A stretch of DNA of 64,000 nt from Microthyrium microscopicum. Lineage: Eukaryota > Ascomycota > Dothideomycetes > Microthyriales > Microthyriaceae. The position numbers and the translations under genes were made by a program. Each line of letters begins with the position of its first letter. Within the stretch, counting starts at the first letter, position 1. The DNA is taken from positions 546,713 to 610,712 of the forward strand of contig MU004239.1 in NCBI GenBank assembly GCA_010405405.1. Direction: 5' to 3'. A model generated the notes under the pieces. It ran no database searches. It saw only the letters and a list, made by a program, of their open reading frames with translations, and was not told the DNA's origin. Of this stretch, positions 32,174 to 44,398 are shown in pieces.

Positions 32174-35100
32174 TCATCCTCTACTCGCACCACCAGTGGC
32201 CGAACGCTCAGCCAAAGTCAATCGCGCCTCCGCTGCCTCAGCACGCTCATGACGTCCCATTTCAGCACGCACACTAGCATTTGCACGTGTGCCTGCTAGC
32301 GTCTTACTGAACAAGCAAGCCCATAGATCCTGTTGCCCGACAATCTCACCGCCGCTGGTCTTTCCACGACCGCCTTTGGCGATAAGTTTTGTCACCGGCA
32401 CGCTTTGCAGGGCAGCTGAATTCGCCTTATCGAGTGCCGACTCGCTCTGCTGTTCATTGCCTGAGTTTTCTGCCTGCTCATCACTCAGTCGCTCTACAGT
32501 TTGGCGCTCGTCGATGTGTCGATTGTCTTCGACTTGTCGTGCAATATGTTCGAGACGTCGCGACACGGAGAGGTTGTAGACGGCCTCTTCGACAGAGTCC
32601 TGGACTAAGCTCATCCAGACAGTCGTTGCGCGCATCTGGCCGATTCGGTGGACACGTGCAATGGCCTGTAACTCAATGGCGGGATTGACGAGTGGCTCGC
32701 AGAGGAAGACGTGTGTTGCGGACACGAGGTTTAGACCAGACGAGTCGGACTTGGCATCGAGCAAGAAGCACTCGACAGCAGGATCGCGGCGGAATTTGTC
32801 GATTCCCTGGCGATCGGTGATGCGAGTGAAGCCGATTTTAAATGTTCTCAAGGCGTCTGCGAGGACGTCGAGGAACTCGGAGAATTGCGAGAAGAAGATT
32901 GATTTGGCACCTGGGTCGATGGAGCGCAGCCAAATGATATGACGGCCAAAGGTATCGAGTTTGGTGCCATAGCTGGTTGGCAGGTCGATGGATTTGATGT
33001 CGTTGAGCGTCTTGGTGCTGATTTGCGAGTAGATAGAGGCTGTTGGATTACTGGAGGATGAGGCACCCGGGTTGGCGCTATTAGTGGTGGATGTGCTGTC
33101 GCGCCGTTTGGTGGGAGAGTCGCCGTTGTGTTCCTCTGTGGCCGTAATTTGTTGCGGCTTGTAGGTGATATCGTGAAAGTCAACGAGTCTGAGATTTAGT
33201 TTGCAGACTGGACACGTTCTATGTGCAGACCACCACTGCCTTATGCATTCTTTACAGTATTGATGCCCACAGACTGTGAGAACTCCACTCTGAAAGCTGT
33301 CTTGACATATGACGCATAGCTTCTGCTCTTGTTGGTCCGCCTCATTACTCAAGTGTTCAAAAAACCGCTTCTTTGTCTTGAGTTGCGACAACTTGCCCTC
33401 GGCATCCTTTTCTTGTTTTTGATAGAGGGAGTAGGAAAAGGAATCAAAGACTTCATCCGATTGTTCTTTGTAAGGCTGTACCATGTCCGAGATGCGTTGC
33501 AGCTCACGGTAAAACTCTAACCGACTATTCATACAGCTGCGAATCTCGTCGATTTCCTTTTCGAGGATTTGAAGCGCTTTAGCTTGGGCTGAGTTTATGC
33601 TCTGTAAGTACTTCATTTGCTCTTCAACAATTTTGGCCTCAGCTTCACTTCGAGTACGGCCTACTTGAGTTTCGCTTTGACCATATTGCCATTCCAAAGT
33701 GGTCAGGAGATTTCGAAGTTGTCCAATGATGCCACGAAGGGAGCCAATTTTTTCGGAAGCCCTCAAATCAGGCCAATCCTTCAAGCATTCCTTGAGAAGT
33801 TCTGGAGCTGGACCTTTAGGACCATCAAATTTGTCATTGGCGGCTTTGAGTGCCATGGTCGCTTCATGACTGGTAAGAAGATTCACTTCTCCGCTCAGAA
33901 CACCTGCGCGGTCGGCGATGAAGGTACGCAGCGCCAAAACTAGAACGTAAAGTTCGTCCTGTTCTTTGGTTGAGTCTTCGTACTCTTCTCCAGTCTGCTC
34001 TTCTGTGCCATCAGTATCCACAAGACTTTTGAAGATAATATCGCAAACTTTGGTGCGCAGCTTGACAATCTGAGAGGCTTGGCCATTGAGCACCTTCAAT
34101 ACCGTGTCCAGTTGGTCCATGATTTTGATATTCTCAATCCCACCCATGTCATCAGGCGATGCAAGATCGTTTGGCAATTTAGCCTGCTTGAGCTTCTTGA
34201 CGATGTCCATTGATTTCTCGGCCTTTTCACGAGATTCGGAGAGCATTTCCATTCGACACGCTTTGGCGGCATCGTAGAACTCCATCTCTAAAGCCTCTAG
34301 CTTTTTATAGTCCTCGGAATCTTTGATCGTCAGTTCTTCGTTGTCTTTCGTCTGGAAATTGGCAGTAGCGATGAAGAAGAGAGCCTGGTGCTGTAACTCC
34401 AATGCTTTCTTCAAGTTTACTGCGGCTTTCTGTTGTTCCTTGACTCGTTTTTCTTGCGCAACGGGATCTTTCTTGCCGTCAGATAAGCCGGCGTCTGTTT
34501 TCGAGGCAGCCTTCTTGTAAGCTACGCGGCATTCCTCAACTACCGGGGTGACGAGTTTCAAAGCGCTCTGATATGTCGTCAAGCTGATAAGACTACGCTT
34601 AGGATTGTTCTTGGCAAAGGCCTGGACGTGACCTTGCTTTATACGTGCATCTATGATCTCTCGCTCAGCTGAGCGTAAAAGATTTTCGTTGTTCTCTATC
34701 ATGATGGTCATCACGTCGGCCACTGTTCTTAGCGGCGCACCTCGACTAGAGCCTAGAACTCTTTGGTTCTTTGTGCCAACTTGTGGATGGAGACAAAGTT
34801 GGCGAAGTCGTCTGAGCCATGAACGCATCTTGTCGACTGTCATTTGATCTGTTGGATCCCAAGTATCGCTGCTAGGACTGCCATCGTCATTAAGCCCACA
34901 GTCACGACACATTTGCTCAAATGTTTGAGCATACATCTGCTCCTCGATCGCAAGGAATGGTATCGTTACAACGACTCGCTTCTGTGGAGGTAGTCGCAGC
35001 TCTTTGCGTACTTTGTCTTTGGTATGGCGAATTGCGATAGTACCAAAGATAGCCTTGAACGTCGGCTTATCGACACGTGCCCAGATTGCTCGATCGCAAA

Positions 35101-36833
35101 ATGGCTCGAAGCGAAGGAATGTGAGAATGCCAAACAGATCGGTGACATGGCTTTTGAATGGTGTTCCAGAAACTGTCCAAGCATTAATCCGTGGAATGAG
35201 ACGAGCTACTTTGGCCGTATTGGAAAGCCCATTCTCGACCTGTTGAGCTTCATCAAGGCAAATACGCCACCAAGATATATCGACCAGTGCGCTCGTAGGC
35301 GGGCTATATTTCCGAGCATGGCGAAGCTCTTTCGCAGGTTTGGCGTCTGCATACCAGATTTCGCGTGCCAAAGTCGAGTAGGTAGTCAAAACAACGTCGT
35401 AGTCTGTGGCTAGTTCCTTGCTCGTTCGCGTCTTGTGCTTCTGGCTTGCCACGCCATCATAGGTTGTGACACGTAGATGCGGTGCATGTAGACTCAGTTC
35501 ATCTTCCCATTGCTTGTGAAGATGTGTAGGGGTGATGATTAAAGTTGCTGCAGAAGGGATGACTTGTTTATCCGAGTAAGCATCATGGATCAAGCCAGAC
35601 TGCATGTCCTCTTTTGGCCGCTTATGGAGGCACATGAGTGTCACCATCTCAACGGTCTTGCCGAGACCCATCTCCTCTGCTAGAAGACCACCCTTGGGGG
35701 TGATAATATTGGGAATGCCACCTTCTTTGTCTTTGAATACCCCAAATACTCGACTAACTTGATTTTTATCACAAGATCCATTGATGTCATCTGATGCGGA
35801 TAGATTTGCTTGCCAATCTTGATACATCAAATCACCTGAAATGCCCGGAGCAGACGTGTCTGTGACAATACGTCCATTTTTGAATGTCGCGCCTTCTCTA
35901 CGGAGCATAAACTGGACTGTACGAGTCTGGAACGGATATAATTTACAGTCGAGGACGTCACTCGTAAGCTGAGGCCAGACATCGCTTTCTGGACGCGGAA
36001 CATGAACACTTTCGTAGAAGTCTTGAGGTGACCAAAAGGTCGCTCCAGTACGTGCAAGGTGATCGAACAGGTCTGTGGTCCGCTTCAAGGTCATCTTGGG
36101 ACCATCCAGGACTGACTTTCCAGATTCCCACAGGATTTTTAGATCAATGACCAAGCTTTCCGAGACAGAGTCAAACGACAGAAACAATTGTAAAGAGCCA
36201 GTCATCTCCTGCAAGGCCTGTATAAATCCCTCATATGTCTTCACGGTTTTTGGTAATCGCGGTGCCAGCTTCAAGGCTTTGGTCAGAAGTTCGGTAATCT
36301 CAGGGCTAGACTGTGGCAGCTTCAACACTCCTATAATCTGACGATTATTGCAAACATCTTGTAAGCTTATATCAAAAGTAGGAGGTCCAGCGTTCGCTTT
36401 AGATTTGCGTCGACGGGCGGGTTTGGGTGGCTCGTAGATGGCCAAGCGTACAGGAAGAGGTCGCGTGGAGATCTTGGAAAGATTTGAGCGAAAGGAAGAA
36501 TTTATGGAGGCATCGCCCTGCAAAGCTTCAAGTCAGCGACAGCCATAGTAAAGCTAGTCATCTTCTGTTACATACCAGACGAACTCTAGTTGACCATACA
36601 GTCAGATTGTTCGTCTCGAATGTCGAAACAGCTTCGGTCTCACTGATTCGCTGCTTCTTTCGTGGTGGTCCTAATTCGCGATCATTTCCCTGTTGTTGGT
36701 CGTCGCCACTAGTAAGGATGGTATTTATGAGTTGCTCAAAAGGGTACTCAGAGCTGGTTTCGGACAGTGGAACGAAGTGGGCTTCGATCATGTTGGTGGC
36801 GGAGGACGACGGGCCCTGAGCCATGGAACCCAT
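32174..36833 (-). CDS. SNF2-family ATPase with RING finger, SHPRH/Irc20-like
   Basis: Two exons: 36833-36576 and 36517-32174 (intron GTATGT...GCAG, 58 nt), 1533 residues. Order: a SNF2 N-terminal lobe with Walker A LLAEEMGLGKTVEM (~370) and the DEAQ box ICLDEAQQ (~505); a long helical insert rich in Lys/Glu/Gln; a C3HC4 RING (~1154-1195, CVICQDSF...CGHQYC...CPVC); then the second helicase lobe with SIFFSQFSEFLDVL, SGLNLVSA and ARVHRIGQ. The split helicase with an internal RING is typical of SHPRH and yeast Irc20. Such enzymes ubiquitinate chromatin proteins or PCNA and take part in DNA-damage tolerance. All key ATPase and zinc residues are present. The ATG at 36833 gives a short acidic N-terminus containing PPRKKQR, a nuclear-import-like basic patch. 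Confidence 0.9.
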
Positions 36834-37731
36834 GATTATAATCTCAAATGACTGCGTAGGGACGGTTTAATGCTCTCGATGATACATGGCCATCAGACCG
36901 ATGAAGAAAATGGAGAGGAAAGGGTGATGCGGGATTGGAAAGTTTAGGCTGGTAGGCGAAAGCAGCCTTGAGCTTGAAGGCAGCAGCGCTAAAGTGGATA
37001 CTTATCGATTTGATGCGGGTCGGCCCGCATCTCTAACTATACGGGGTTTAGCGCGAGATTCTACCTCTCAATTTGAGGTGGAACGAACTGCAACAACACG
37101 CACATCACCATGTCAGGTTGATTGAGGCAACTCAACTGCTGCTCTTATACGGAAAGCGGCGAGACCGATATCTAAGTCTCTCAGACAGATTATGCGAGCT
37201 CTGGCTGTGAGTTCATCAGCTTCTCATAGTACAACCCACACTGCGAGTGGCTACATCTTCATTCTGTTGGTCGTACGTAATTGACGATTTCAAGGTTACA
37301 ATCGGCATAATTTATAGGGACAGAAAATACAAGGAGACCAGGTTACTTTAGGCGTATCTTGACAGTAGAGTCAGTCGACTTCAGCAAATGCTACTAAGAT
37401 TTGAATCTATTAGCATCTATATGACACGGGTAATATCAACAATTGGCCCCCAAACACACACAGCTAATTTGCAACGGCTTGCCAGAATAAACGACTCAGA
37501 ATAAATAGGCAAGGAAAACATTTGAGCCAGACTCGAGGGTCAGCAAAAAGAACACCAAGATAGAATGTGCCTAAATTGGCTAACGGAAACGACAAAGAAA
37601 ACACAACGCCTTTTGGGTTGTACCCGTGAGAATATAACCATGCTAGATCCAACTTCTCGCATCGGGCTACTATTTCGCAATCTGATATGCGAACACTATT
37701 TTGGGGTTATTTCCCTTGCAAAAATGCCACG
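36834..37731. other. Intergenic region, no gene seen
   Basis: Promoter of the SNF2-RING gene, then spacer and the 3'UTR of the next minus-strand gene. Nothing else recognised. Confidence 0.4.
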
Positions 37732-38874
37732 TCATGCTCTTTGAGCTCCAAGATATCGTCGTGTATCTTCGGCGGCAAAGCTGAAGGGACTCTTTGCCAT
37801 GTCTGGCGAGCGTGGTGATAGTGGTAGTGCAAATAGCTCTTCTTCCTCCGCATGCTGATGCATGGATAGACCTGTAGAAGGCGTAGCCTGACCGGATAGA
37901 AGGGCACCAATAGAAAATAATGACGAAGCTGTCTGTGGCGTATTGAATGTTGAGACCGGTGGTAAAATGGCAGTAATCTGCGGTTGCGGTGCAGGTGCAC
38001 TTTCCGCTGCGGCAGCGAGTTTTTGCACTTTGCCTCTACATAATGGGACAGCAACTTCCTCATTTGCGGGACGAACGGGTGAGTCGACAGTCTGGAGCTT
38101 GAGGCCGCGAAGCTTTTCTGATAGACGGCGTCCTGTGGGACTTAGAGGTGACGTTGGTGATTGCGGAATGTCGTGTGGGCGGATGTTGAGGGTGCGTGGT
38201 TTAGTGGCAAGCCCGAACTTTTCTTCTATCCATTCTTTTTCGCTAATGGCCATTTGCAGCGCGATGCCTTCGCAGTTGGACTGGGCTTCTTCTTGGATTT
38301 CGCGGCCGAGCTTTTCGAGCCGCTTTTCGGCCCAGATGTTGTGTAACACGCCTTTGCCATTCTTAGTCTTGGAGTTGGCAAGACCCGCTGGGAATATGGC
38401 GGGCAGTGGGTTGGTCTTCCAGACGATAGGTTGACTTTTGTTGTCTGATGGTGTTAATGTCAGGGTCACTGTCGCCGGTACTGATTTCTTTGGCCCGAGA
38501 AAGAAGTATAGACGGTGACTTGACTGTCTCATCGAGACTTCCGAGTCGGCGGTTGATGGAGCAGAATCATCGTCATGTGGACTTGCGATCTCAGCCTTCT
38601 CTTCTGCAGGCAGCACATGCGGTGGCTTGCCTTCCCAGCTCACGGTCCAAGTACCGTTCAGACGTCGAGTGTCTGCATCATCTTCCCATTCCACCATCAA
38701 CACTTTGGTTCCATCGTTCCCACGACCGTTCTCAAACTCGAACCGTGCGCTCGCCAGAGGAGTGGACAGCGAGGGGCTGGAAACGTGGTCGTCTCCACGA
38801 TCTTGTTTGAGAGACTCGAGAGCAGATGTCTTCAGGGCTGCAAGTGCGGGGGGTTGCTCAGCGAGACTGGACAT
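37732..38874 (-). CDS. Conserved-looking fungal protein of unknown function
   Basis: Intron-less, 380 residues from ATG 38874 (MSSLAEQPPALAALKTSALE). A non-ATG in-frame extension upstream is ignored. A beta-rich N-terminal half has KVLMVEWEDDADTRRLNGTW, HRLYFFLGPKK and VTLTLTPSDNK. A well-ordered helical middle follows (IWAEKRLEKLGREIQEEAQ, LQMAISEKEWIEEKFGL), and then a Pro/Ser-rich tail (PQSPTSPLSPTGRRL) with likely phosphorylation sites. The pattern suggests a real, conserved fungal protein, but I do not recognise the family and assign no function. Confidence 0.75.
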   Translation of the reverse strand: MSSLAEQPPALAALKTSALESLKQDRGDDHVSSPSLSTPLASARFEFENGRGNDGTKVLMVEWEDDADTRRLNGTWTVSWEGKPPHVLPAEEKAEIASPHDDDSAPSTADSEVSMRQSSHRLYFFLGPKKSVPATVTLTLTPSDNKSQPIVWKTNPLPAIFPAGLANSKTKNGKGVLHNIWAEKRLEKLGREIQEEAQSNCEGIALQMAISEKEWIEEKFGLATKPRTLNIRPHDIPQSPTSPLSPTGRRLSEKLRGLKLQTVDSPVRPANEEVAVPLCRGKVQKLAAAAESAPAPQPQITAILPPVSTFNTPQTASSLFSIGALLSGQATPSTGLSMHQHAEEEELFALPLSPRSPDMAKSPFSFAAEDTRRYLGAQRA

Positions 38875-40843
38875 TGTGGCGCACAAGAGAAGCAGTCGTT
38901 GTGTCTTGCAGATAGTGATAGGCTTGCGACTGCGAGGCGGAGTTGGAGTTGCTTGGCTGTTGAGGTTGGAGCTGCAGTTAAGCGCCCGGAACGACAAGCT
39001 TTAGATATGAGATCCTAAGATCCTACAAGCAACTGGGCGGCTAGAGAATTGGATGGTGTTGAGTGGTTTGGCGGGCAACGATGAGGCAGCTTGTCAAGAT
39101 AGGTCGGTGCGAGTCTGTAACGACCAAGATATGGGAAAAACGTGGTCAGACTTTAGCAGTTGCAGTCAGCAACCGAAGGCAAATGAGTGCAGATCGCGTG
39201 CAAAAGAAGATTATGGGGATGGCAACTGTTGGTTAGCGGCTGGAAAGTGCTCTGTTGGCTGCATGGATTCAATGATTCAAACCTGTAGGAACCATGTGCA
39301 AATTGATCTAATAATAGACATTGCGAGACCTTGATCAAGAGTACGAGGCCCCGTCTGTCCAATTATGGCATCGCTCTCAATTACGACTCTCTATTCCAGC
39401 CAATTAAACTCATTGTATGATCAGGGGTTCCTAAAACATTTACTAGGGAACAATCGTCGTCCCTTTTGCCTCACTATTTTCGGCGTCGGCTTCATTTGAT
39501 ATGGTCAGCTTCGACGACTTCCCTTTCACCCACCCTCCGTTTCGGTTCTCGGGTCATTTCTTTGCCATTGCAGCAGTCTTTGCAAGTGGCAATCCCTCCT
39601 CCTTTGCGTAAGTCTTTGTTCTTTCACGGAGCCGAATTCATCTTGCTTCTGACTTGAGACATGTTCCGCTATCATACACAATTACGGCATTTCCTACACC
39701 CATACAATCATCATCTTGACCTATCTTCAAGGCCCACTAAATCCCGTACTTTTAACAACACGGAGCACCCAACACTATAAACCAACACTAACAATAATCG
39801 AAATATAGCAGCGTATATTGATATGTGAAGCGCACCAGCCCCAAAGCTTAACTCCAAACTGCAGTCGCCAAGCACATTCCAATCTTCTAGAAGGGCCCTA
39901 GAAGACAGGCCCACCCCATTTCGCCTGTTCCATCGATATTGCAATGAACCAGGAAAGAAATGATCCTCAATTATCAAATTCCATTCTATTGCAATTTGAC
40001 CCAGGAAGGCAACTGATCGTCATTCAACCAAGTCTTCTACTGTAACCTCAGGGCAAACTAACATTTCAATACTCCCCTACACTGGCCTTGTTCCACACGA
40101 ACTCGATGCTCACCAGGCCGCCGGCAGCAAGCTCCCTGGAACAAAGTAGCGTTGCTATTCGTACCCGGAATTATCTCGGCTCGCTCAACACTGGCTGGCC
40201 TTGCGGAGAGACACTGGAACAATATATATTGCCCGTTTAGATTAAACAGACCTGTTCTTCAGTCGCACGCGGCGCAATTGGTGACGGTACTCTACACATC
40301 CACCGTCCGTACGGAGGTCTGTCTCCGAACAGTTGAACACACATCTTCCCGTCTATCCTGGGCGAAAACCGGGCGCAAAGGAACGTCCAGCCAATTCAAT
40401 ATCGAGAAAATGGCACTTTGTAGTTTCCGTGACCAATCGTCACTTTCCGAAAGTGATACACCTGAACGGCCTTTGTCCCCCAAAGTCGAAGGTGCAAGTC
40501 GACCCGGGGTATGGCGAACTACCTACGTAAAGGGATTGATGTTCCCCAGATACACATCAATCTGCTGACTATCGTGAACCCTTAAGCCCCTCACTTAGTC
40601 GCGTACAACTCAGGCATGCTAATTGCACCTCGCGTTCCTGCTCAATTGAGAAGGACTCGAGGACATCGTGCCTCAATCGCATTAAGAAAACGCTCGAGAA
40701 CAGCGCCTGACGTGCAATGTGACAGTGTACACAAGTTCGCATAACCGGCTCCATCGTCCGCCATCTCAACGTGACATCCACCTCATTTTGACAGCGGGAA
40801 GATGCATTTCTGGCCATTGACAGGTGTGGTTCCGTCTACCAAG
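38875..40843. other. Long intergenic region, no gene seen
   Basis: About 2 kb ahead of the unknown protein and before the MITE-like element. A 138-residue frame at 40152-40568 has no domain, no start context and an overlapping frame on the other strand, so it is not called. Confidence 0.4.
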
Positions 40844-41467
40844 TACCGTAGCGTGGAGGGGGGAGTAAAGGACTTGATATTTTGATGAAACTACATGATC
40901 TTTCGAAGTCTTTTTAGAAGTCTATTCTTCTCTAGAAGATGATGTCTTGAGTAGACCTTATGTTTTATGAATAAAAGCACTTACAACTGAAGATGAAGAA
41001 GGCACGATAGGATATTAGTAAGAACGAAAGTATAAAGTAGTAGAGATGAATAGATTAGGGGCTATATATATATGCTTAGTAATTTAGTCTCATTATCGTA
41101 AAACCCCTAGTAATATATAGTTGTAATTCTGCTCCGCCTAACTAAGCCGTAGCGTATTGATTTAGCCTCTTTAGTAGTTCGAATTATAATGTATAGTAAT
41201 AATTCCAAAAAAAGTAAATTCTCTTTTTAATAACTTAGGTACCTTTAGCAAGTAATGTCCATTTTTTTTACTCTTTTATACTATGAAAACATGACCAAAA
41301 CATACCTAAAAAATGCTTCTTTTAGAAAATGCTTTTATTACTAGAAAATGATTCTTTCAAAGAGTGCGCACGATGCACTACTATTAGAAACATGTATCTT
41401 TTGCTAGAAAAGCATAATAGTACAATCACTAGTCGATTTCTATTACTCCCCGTCGCGCGCTACGGTA
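40844..41467. mobile_element. MITE-like element, 0.62 kb
   Basis: Inverted ends: TACCGTAGCG at 40844-40853 and CGCTACGGTA at 41458-41467, perfect over 10 bp. After a short divergent patch the pairing resumes over GGGGAGTAA (left, from about 40860) with TTACTCCCC (right, about 41443-41451), making terminal repeats of about 26 bp. If the outer TA is a target duplication, the element is 40846-41465. The interior is AT-rich with TATA runs and no coding capacity, as expected for a non-autonomous DNA element altered by RIP. Confidence 0.6.
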
Positions 41468-42401
41468 GGTACCCTCACCCGGGAAGAACGTTATTGTGGG
41501 ACATGCCTCTTGGTGGTATGGATAACGATGTGTTGGCAATTATCTAGATTCGACGGCCTTTTATTGGGGCAAAGGCGGCCGGATAATGCTAGGGTCGTGA
41601 CACAAGTTGTGGGAATGGTTCTTGTGATACGGAGGCTGTTGGGAACACAATGGCCAATATAGAGTGATATTGACAGCGGTTGAGATGGATGCGACGGTAA
41701 CTATAGTGACTTACACGAGATGGGAAGTTAAGAGAATGGGCTTGAGTTTTGAAACGAACAGGATTTGGTGAAATTATGGTACATTAAATGGTCGAAACGA
41801 ATTTGTTTCCTTGTGTCTCGTTAGGCGCTCAGTGGTCGATCGTGTGTGCCATGGCTTGTTCGATGGAGTTGGCAAATGGATAGTTCAAAAGTGTCACTGA
41901 TAGAGAAATGGAGAAAAGTAGAAGTGAATGATATCAAATCGTTATTCGTCTCGCCGCCAACTGCTTAGCGAATAGAAATGTTTGTTCTGCCTAATTACAA
42001 GTTGTGATTTCAACCCATCAATGCAGACCCCATTGTGTCCCAAAAAATGATTTCGCTCCAAATCCAAAGTCCCCCATTCTTTCTATGACTCAAGGAAAGT
42101 TTGAAATGAAAAACGTGATAGCGTTGCGATTGCATTAAAATGCAAAAGTGTGAGAAAAGATTATGTACAATTGGGTATAAAACTGCGCCGAGTTGTGTGA
42201 TGTTTTAGGGGATGTTCTCTTTCCCCAAGAGAAACTTGTAGCCTTGCTTGCCAGTGATTTCCAGAACTCCTTGCGGAATGAAAATAATAAATAATAATAT
42301 TACAAAATAATAGTGAGTGTTGGTATAATGCTGTGATGCAAAAGTAATGGAGAAATGTTGTGGCGAAATCAGACCAGGATGAGTTGAGTGGAAGAGGGCT
42401 T
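41468..42401. other. Intergenic region between the MITE and the Zn2Cys6 gene
   Basis: About 0.9 kb, including the 3'UTR of the Zn2Cys6 gene. No gene recognised. Confidence 0.4.
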
Positions 42402-44398
42402 TTAGATCAACAAAAAGTCCCATCCGTTCTGGCTCATCACGTCCCTCCAGTGGACGCTCCGTTCGCCTCGCGAGGCTCGTTCATCGTTGACTTTCCAGGT
42501 CTCGTTGAGAAGCATCTGCATGCGACCAAAGGCTCCCATCTCGCCGCTAGCGCCCAGTTTGGCTACGCGCTGTTGGAAGACGGTTCGGAAGAGCGAGTTG
42601 GGTAGGCTGACTGCGCCGGCTTGGAGAAGAGGCCAGACTAGAGCGCGGTCGAAGCCATCTTCGCCAGGAGGTACATATTGCAAGGCCTCGACGAGTGAAT
42701 CGACAAGACCTTGGATGCTGGTTTGGGTGGCTTCGAAGTCAGGAAGCAGGCTGCATAGGTAGATGCGGGCCGCGATGCGATAGACGTGAGAAAGATTGGC
42801 AGACAATTGAGCACCATCGAGAGCACCAGAGGCAGTGAGGGCACTGTTGGGGACAAGCTTCGATTGGAGCTGGTTGTTGCTGATGTGATCGCCTAGGCTC
42901 TTGATGTGGAAGCAGACGGTGACGTCGTCAACTATGGACTCCTTCTTGAAGTTGGCGAGGCAGGCAATCTCGGAGATGAGGTAGAGGAGGTTGTCGTCGC
43001 AGCCAAAGGAGCCGCTGAAGCCAAGTTCAGTGCCATTCATGATATTGTGGCGGTACAAGTCCGCGTAGGCTGGCTTGGAGCCAGTCATGGTGGCACCGAG
43101 GATGTCGACCCAGCCGGCGACGGTCATATTCTTCTCTTCGTCACCGAGGCGGAGCATGGCGTCTTTGGCGGCTTTCCAGTGAGCGTCCCATGGAAGTTCG
43201 CACATGTCTTGATCCGAGCTACCAACTAGACCTCGAAGGTAGATCATGGCTAGTGATGTTTCGGCGACTTGTGAGAATTTCGTGGGATCGTTGCTTGTGA
43301 GCCAGGTGGTGATCACGCGGATGCTTTCGGTGACGTGGCGGGCGAGGTCCTCTTCCAGAGAGGCGTTGTAACCAGTGGTGGCCTTGAGATGGACTGCTGC
43401 ATAGGAGAGAGCGGCATGGAAGTAAGCTTGGTTGGTATCAAGAGGAGCGATGAGAACTTGTTCGTGGACTTTTGGGTCTGTTATCTTGAGCATTGGGAAT
43501 GCTAATGGAGCCACTGCTGTCCGGAAATGAAAAAGAAGGTACTCGTCTCGTTGCTCGACTTTGACCATTGGCGCTGCTTTCATCTTGGGCGTTACTGATT
43601 GTGATGGAAGAGTGGTGGTGCCAAAGTCAAAGACAGAGAAATCTAGTGAATCATCCAGTAGTTCTTGATGGTGCTCAAAAGTCGAATTCTGTACCCAATT
43701 GTCCATGTATGGCCGGTCTTCTGAAGGCGGTAGAGCTTCAAAGTATGTTGTCGATATCGTCGAGTCCTTTCTCGAGGCGACATTGTTTACTAGCCATTCG
43801 GTCTCTATTTTCAACGACTCATTGAAAGGTTGATAACCAAAAGGAGCAACACCAGGTTGCATAGGAGCCATAATCTGAGGAGCGAACATATCCGAAGTTT
43901 GAATACCATTGAATTCCATATCGTCAGAGAATGTCGAGTCTGTTGAAGCTCCTCGAGTCCGGCACATGCCTTCTGAAGGTGAATGGTATAGTGGAGGTGT
44001 GTTTGTCGGCAGATGCATTTGATGAGCGGCGGCTTGTTTTTCTTGAATCTTCATGTTCTTGATTTGATTCTTAATGAGTTCTTTTTGTTGCCGTCTTTGA
44101 TCTGCGTTGCCCCACCACATTGGTCGTTTGTATTCACAGCAGATGGCGAGTTTGTGGCAGGCTTTGCAACCTGGCTTGCCTTCATCACACTTCTTTCGTC
44201 GCAGACGACAAGTGAAGCAGCCTGATTCATGTCAGCCTTGTGTTCACCCAATTGGCGAGTTTAAAGTGTTTTCGTGAGGTACATACCTGATCTTGATCTT
44301 CTATGCATCTTGCTTTGTTGTTTAGCGTCCATTGATTTTGCTGGAACGATAGCAGGTTTAACTGAAGTAGGTTGGGCTGCCATGATGGTGGGAGACAT
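42402..44398 (-). CDS. Zn2Cys6 fungal transcription factor
   Basis: Two exons: 44398-44287 and 44221-42402 (intron 44222-44286, GTATGT...TCAG, 65 nt), 643 residues. The splice (SRS-G-CFTC) completes the binuclear zinc cluster: CFTCRLRRKKCDEGKPGC then CKACHKLAICC, six Cys at the canonical spacing. A basic, helical linker follows (RRQQKELIKNQIKNMKIQEK), and then a long helical fungal-specific regulatory domain of the Fungal_trans_2 type (for example FHAALSYAAVHLKATTGYN, ETSLAMIYLRGLVGSSD). Such proteins bind CGG-containing sites in the nucleus. The target genes are not deducible, as no pathway genes adjoin it. It lies beside the repeat-rich section. Confidence 0.9.

Noticed and set aside
29975-36833. 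Biosynthetic gene cluster
   Set aside because: Adjacent genes (lipid methyltransferase, SNF2-RING protein, phosphatase) belong to unrelated housekeeping pathways, with no polyketide, peptide or terpene synthase.
37943-39018. Plus-strand frames of 120-163 residues
   Set aside because: Mirror frames of the unknown minus-strand gene, without domains.
40152-40568. 138-residue frame
   Set aside because: No domain, no start context, competing frame on the opposite strand, and it lies in a gene-poor stretch.
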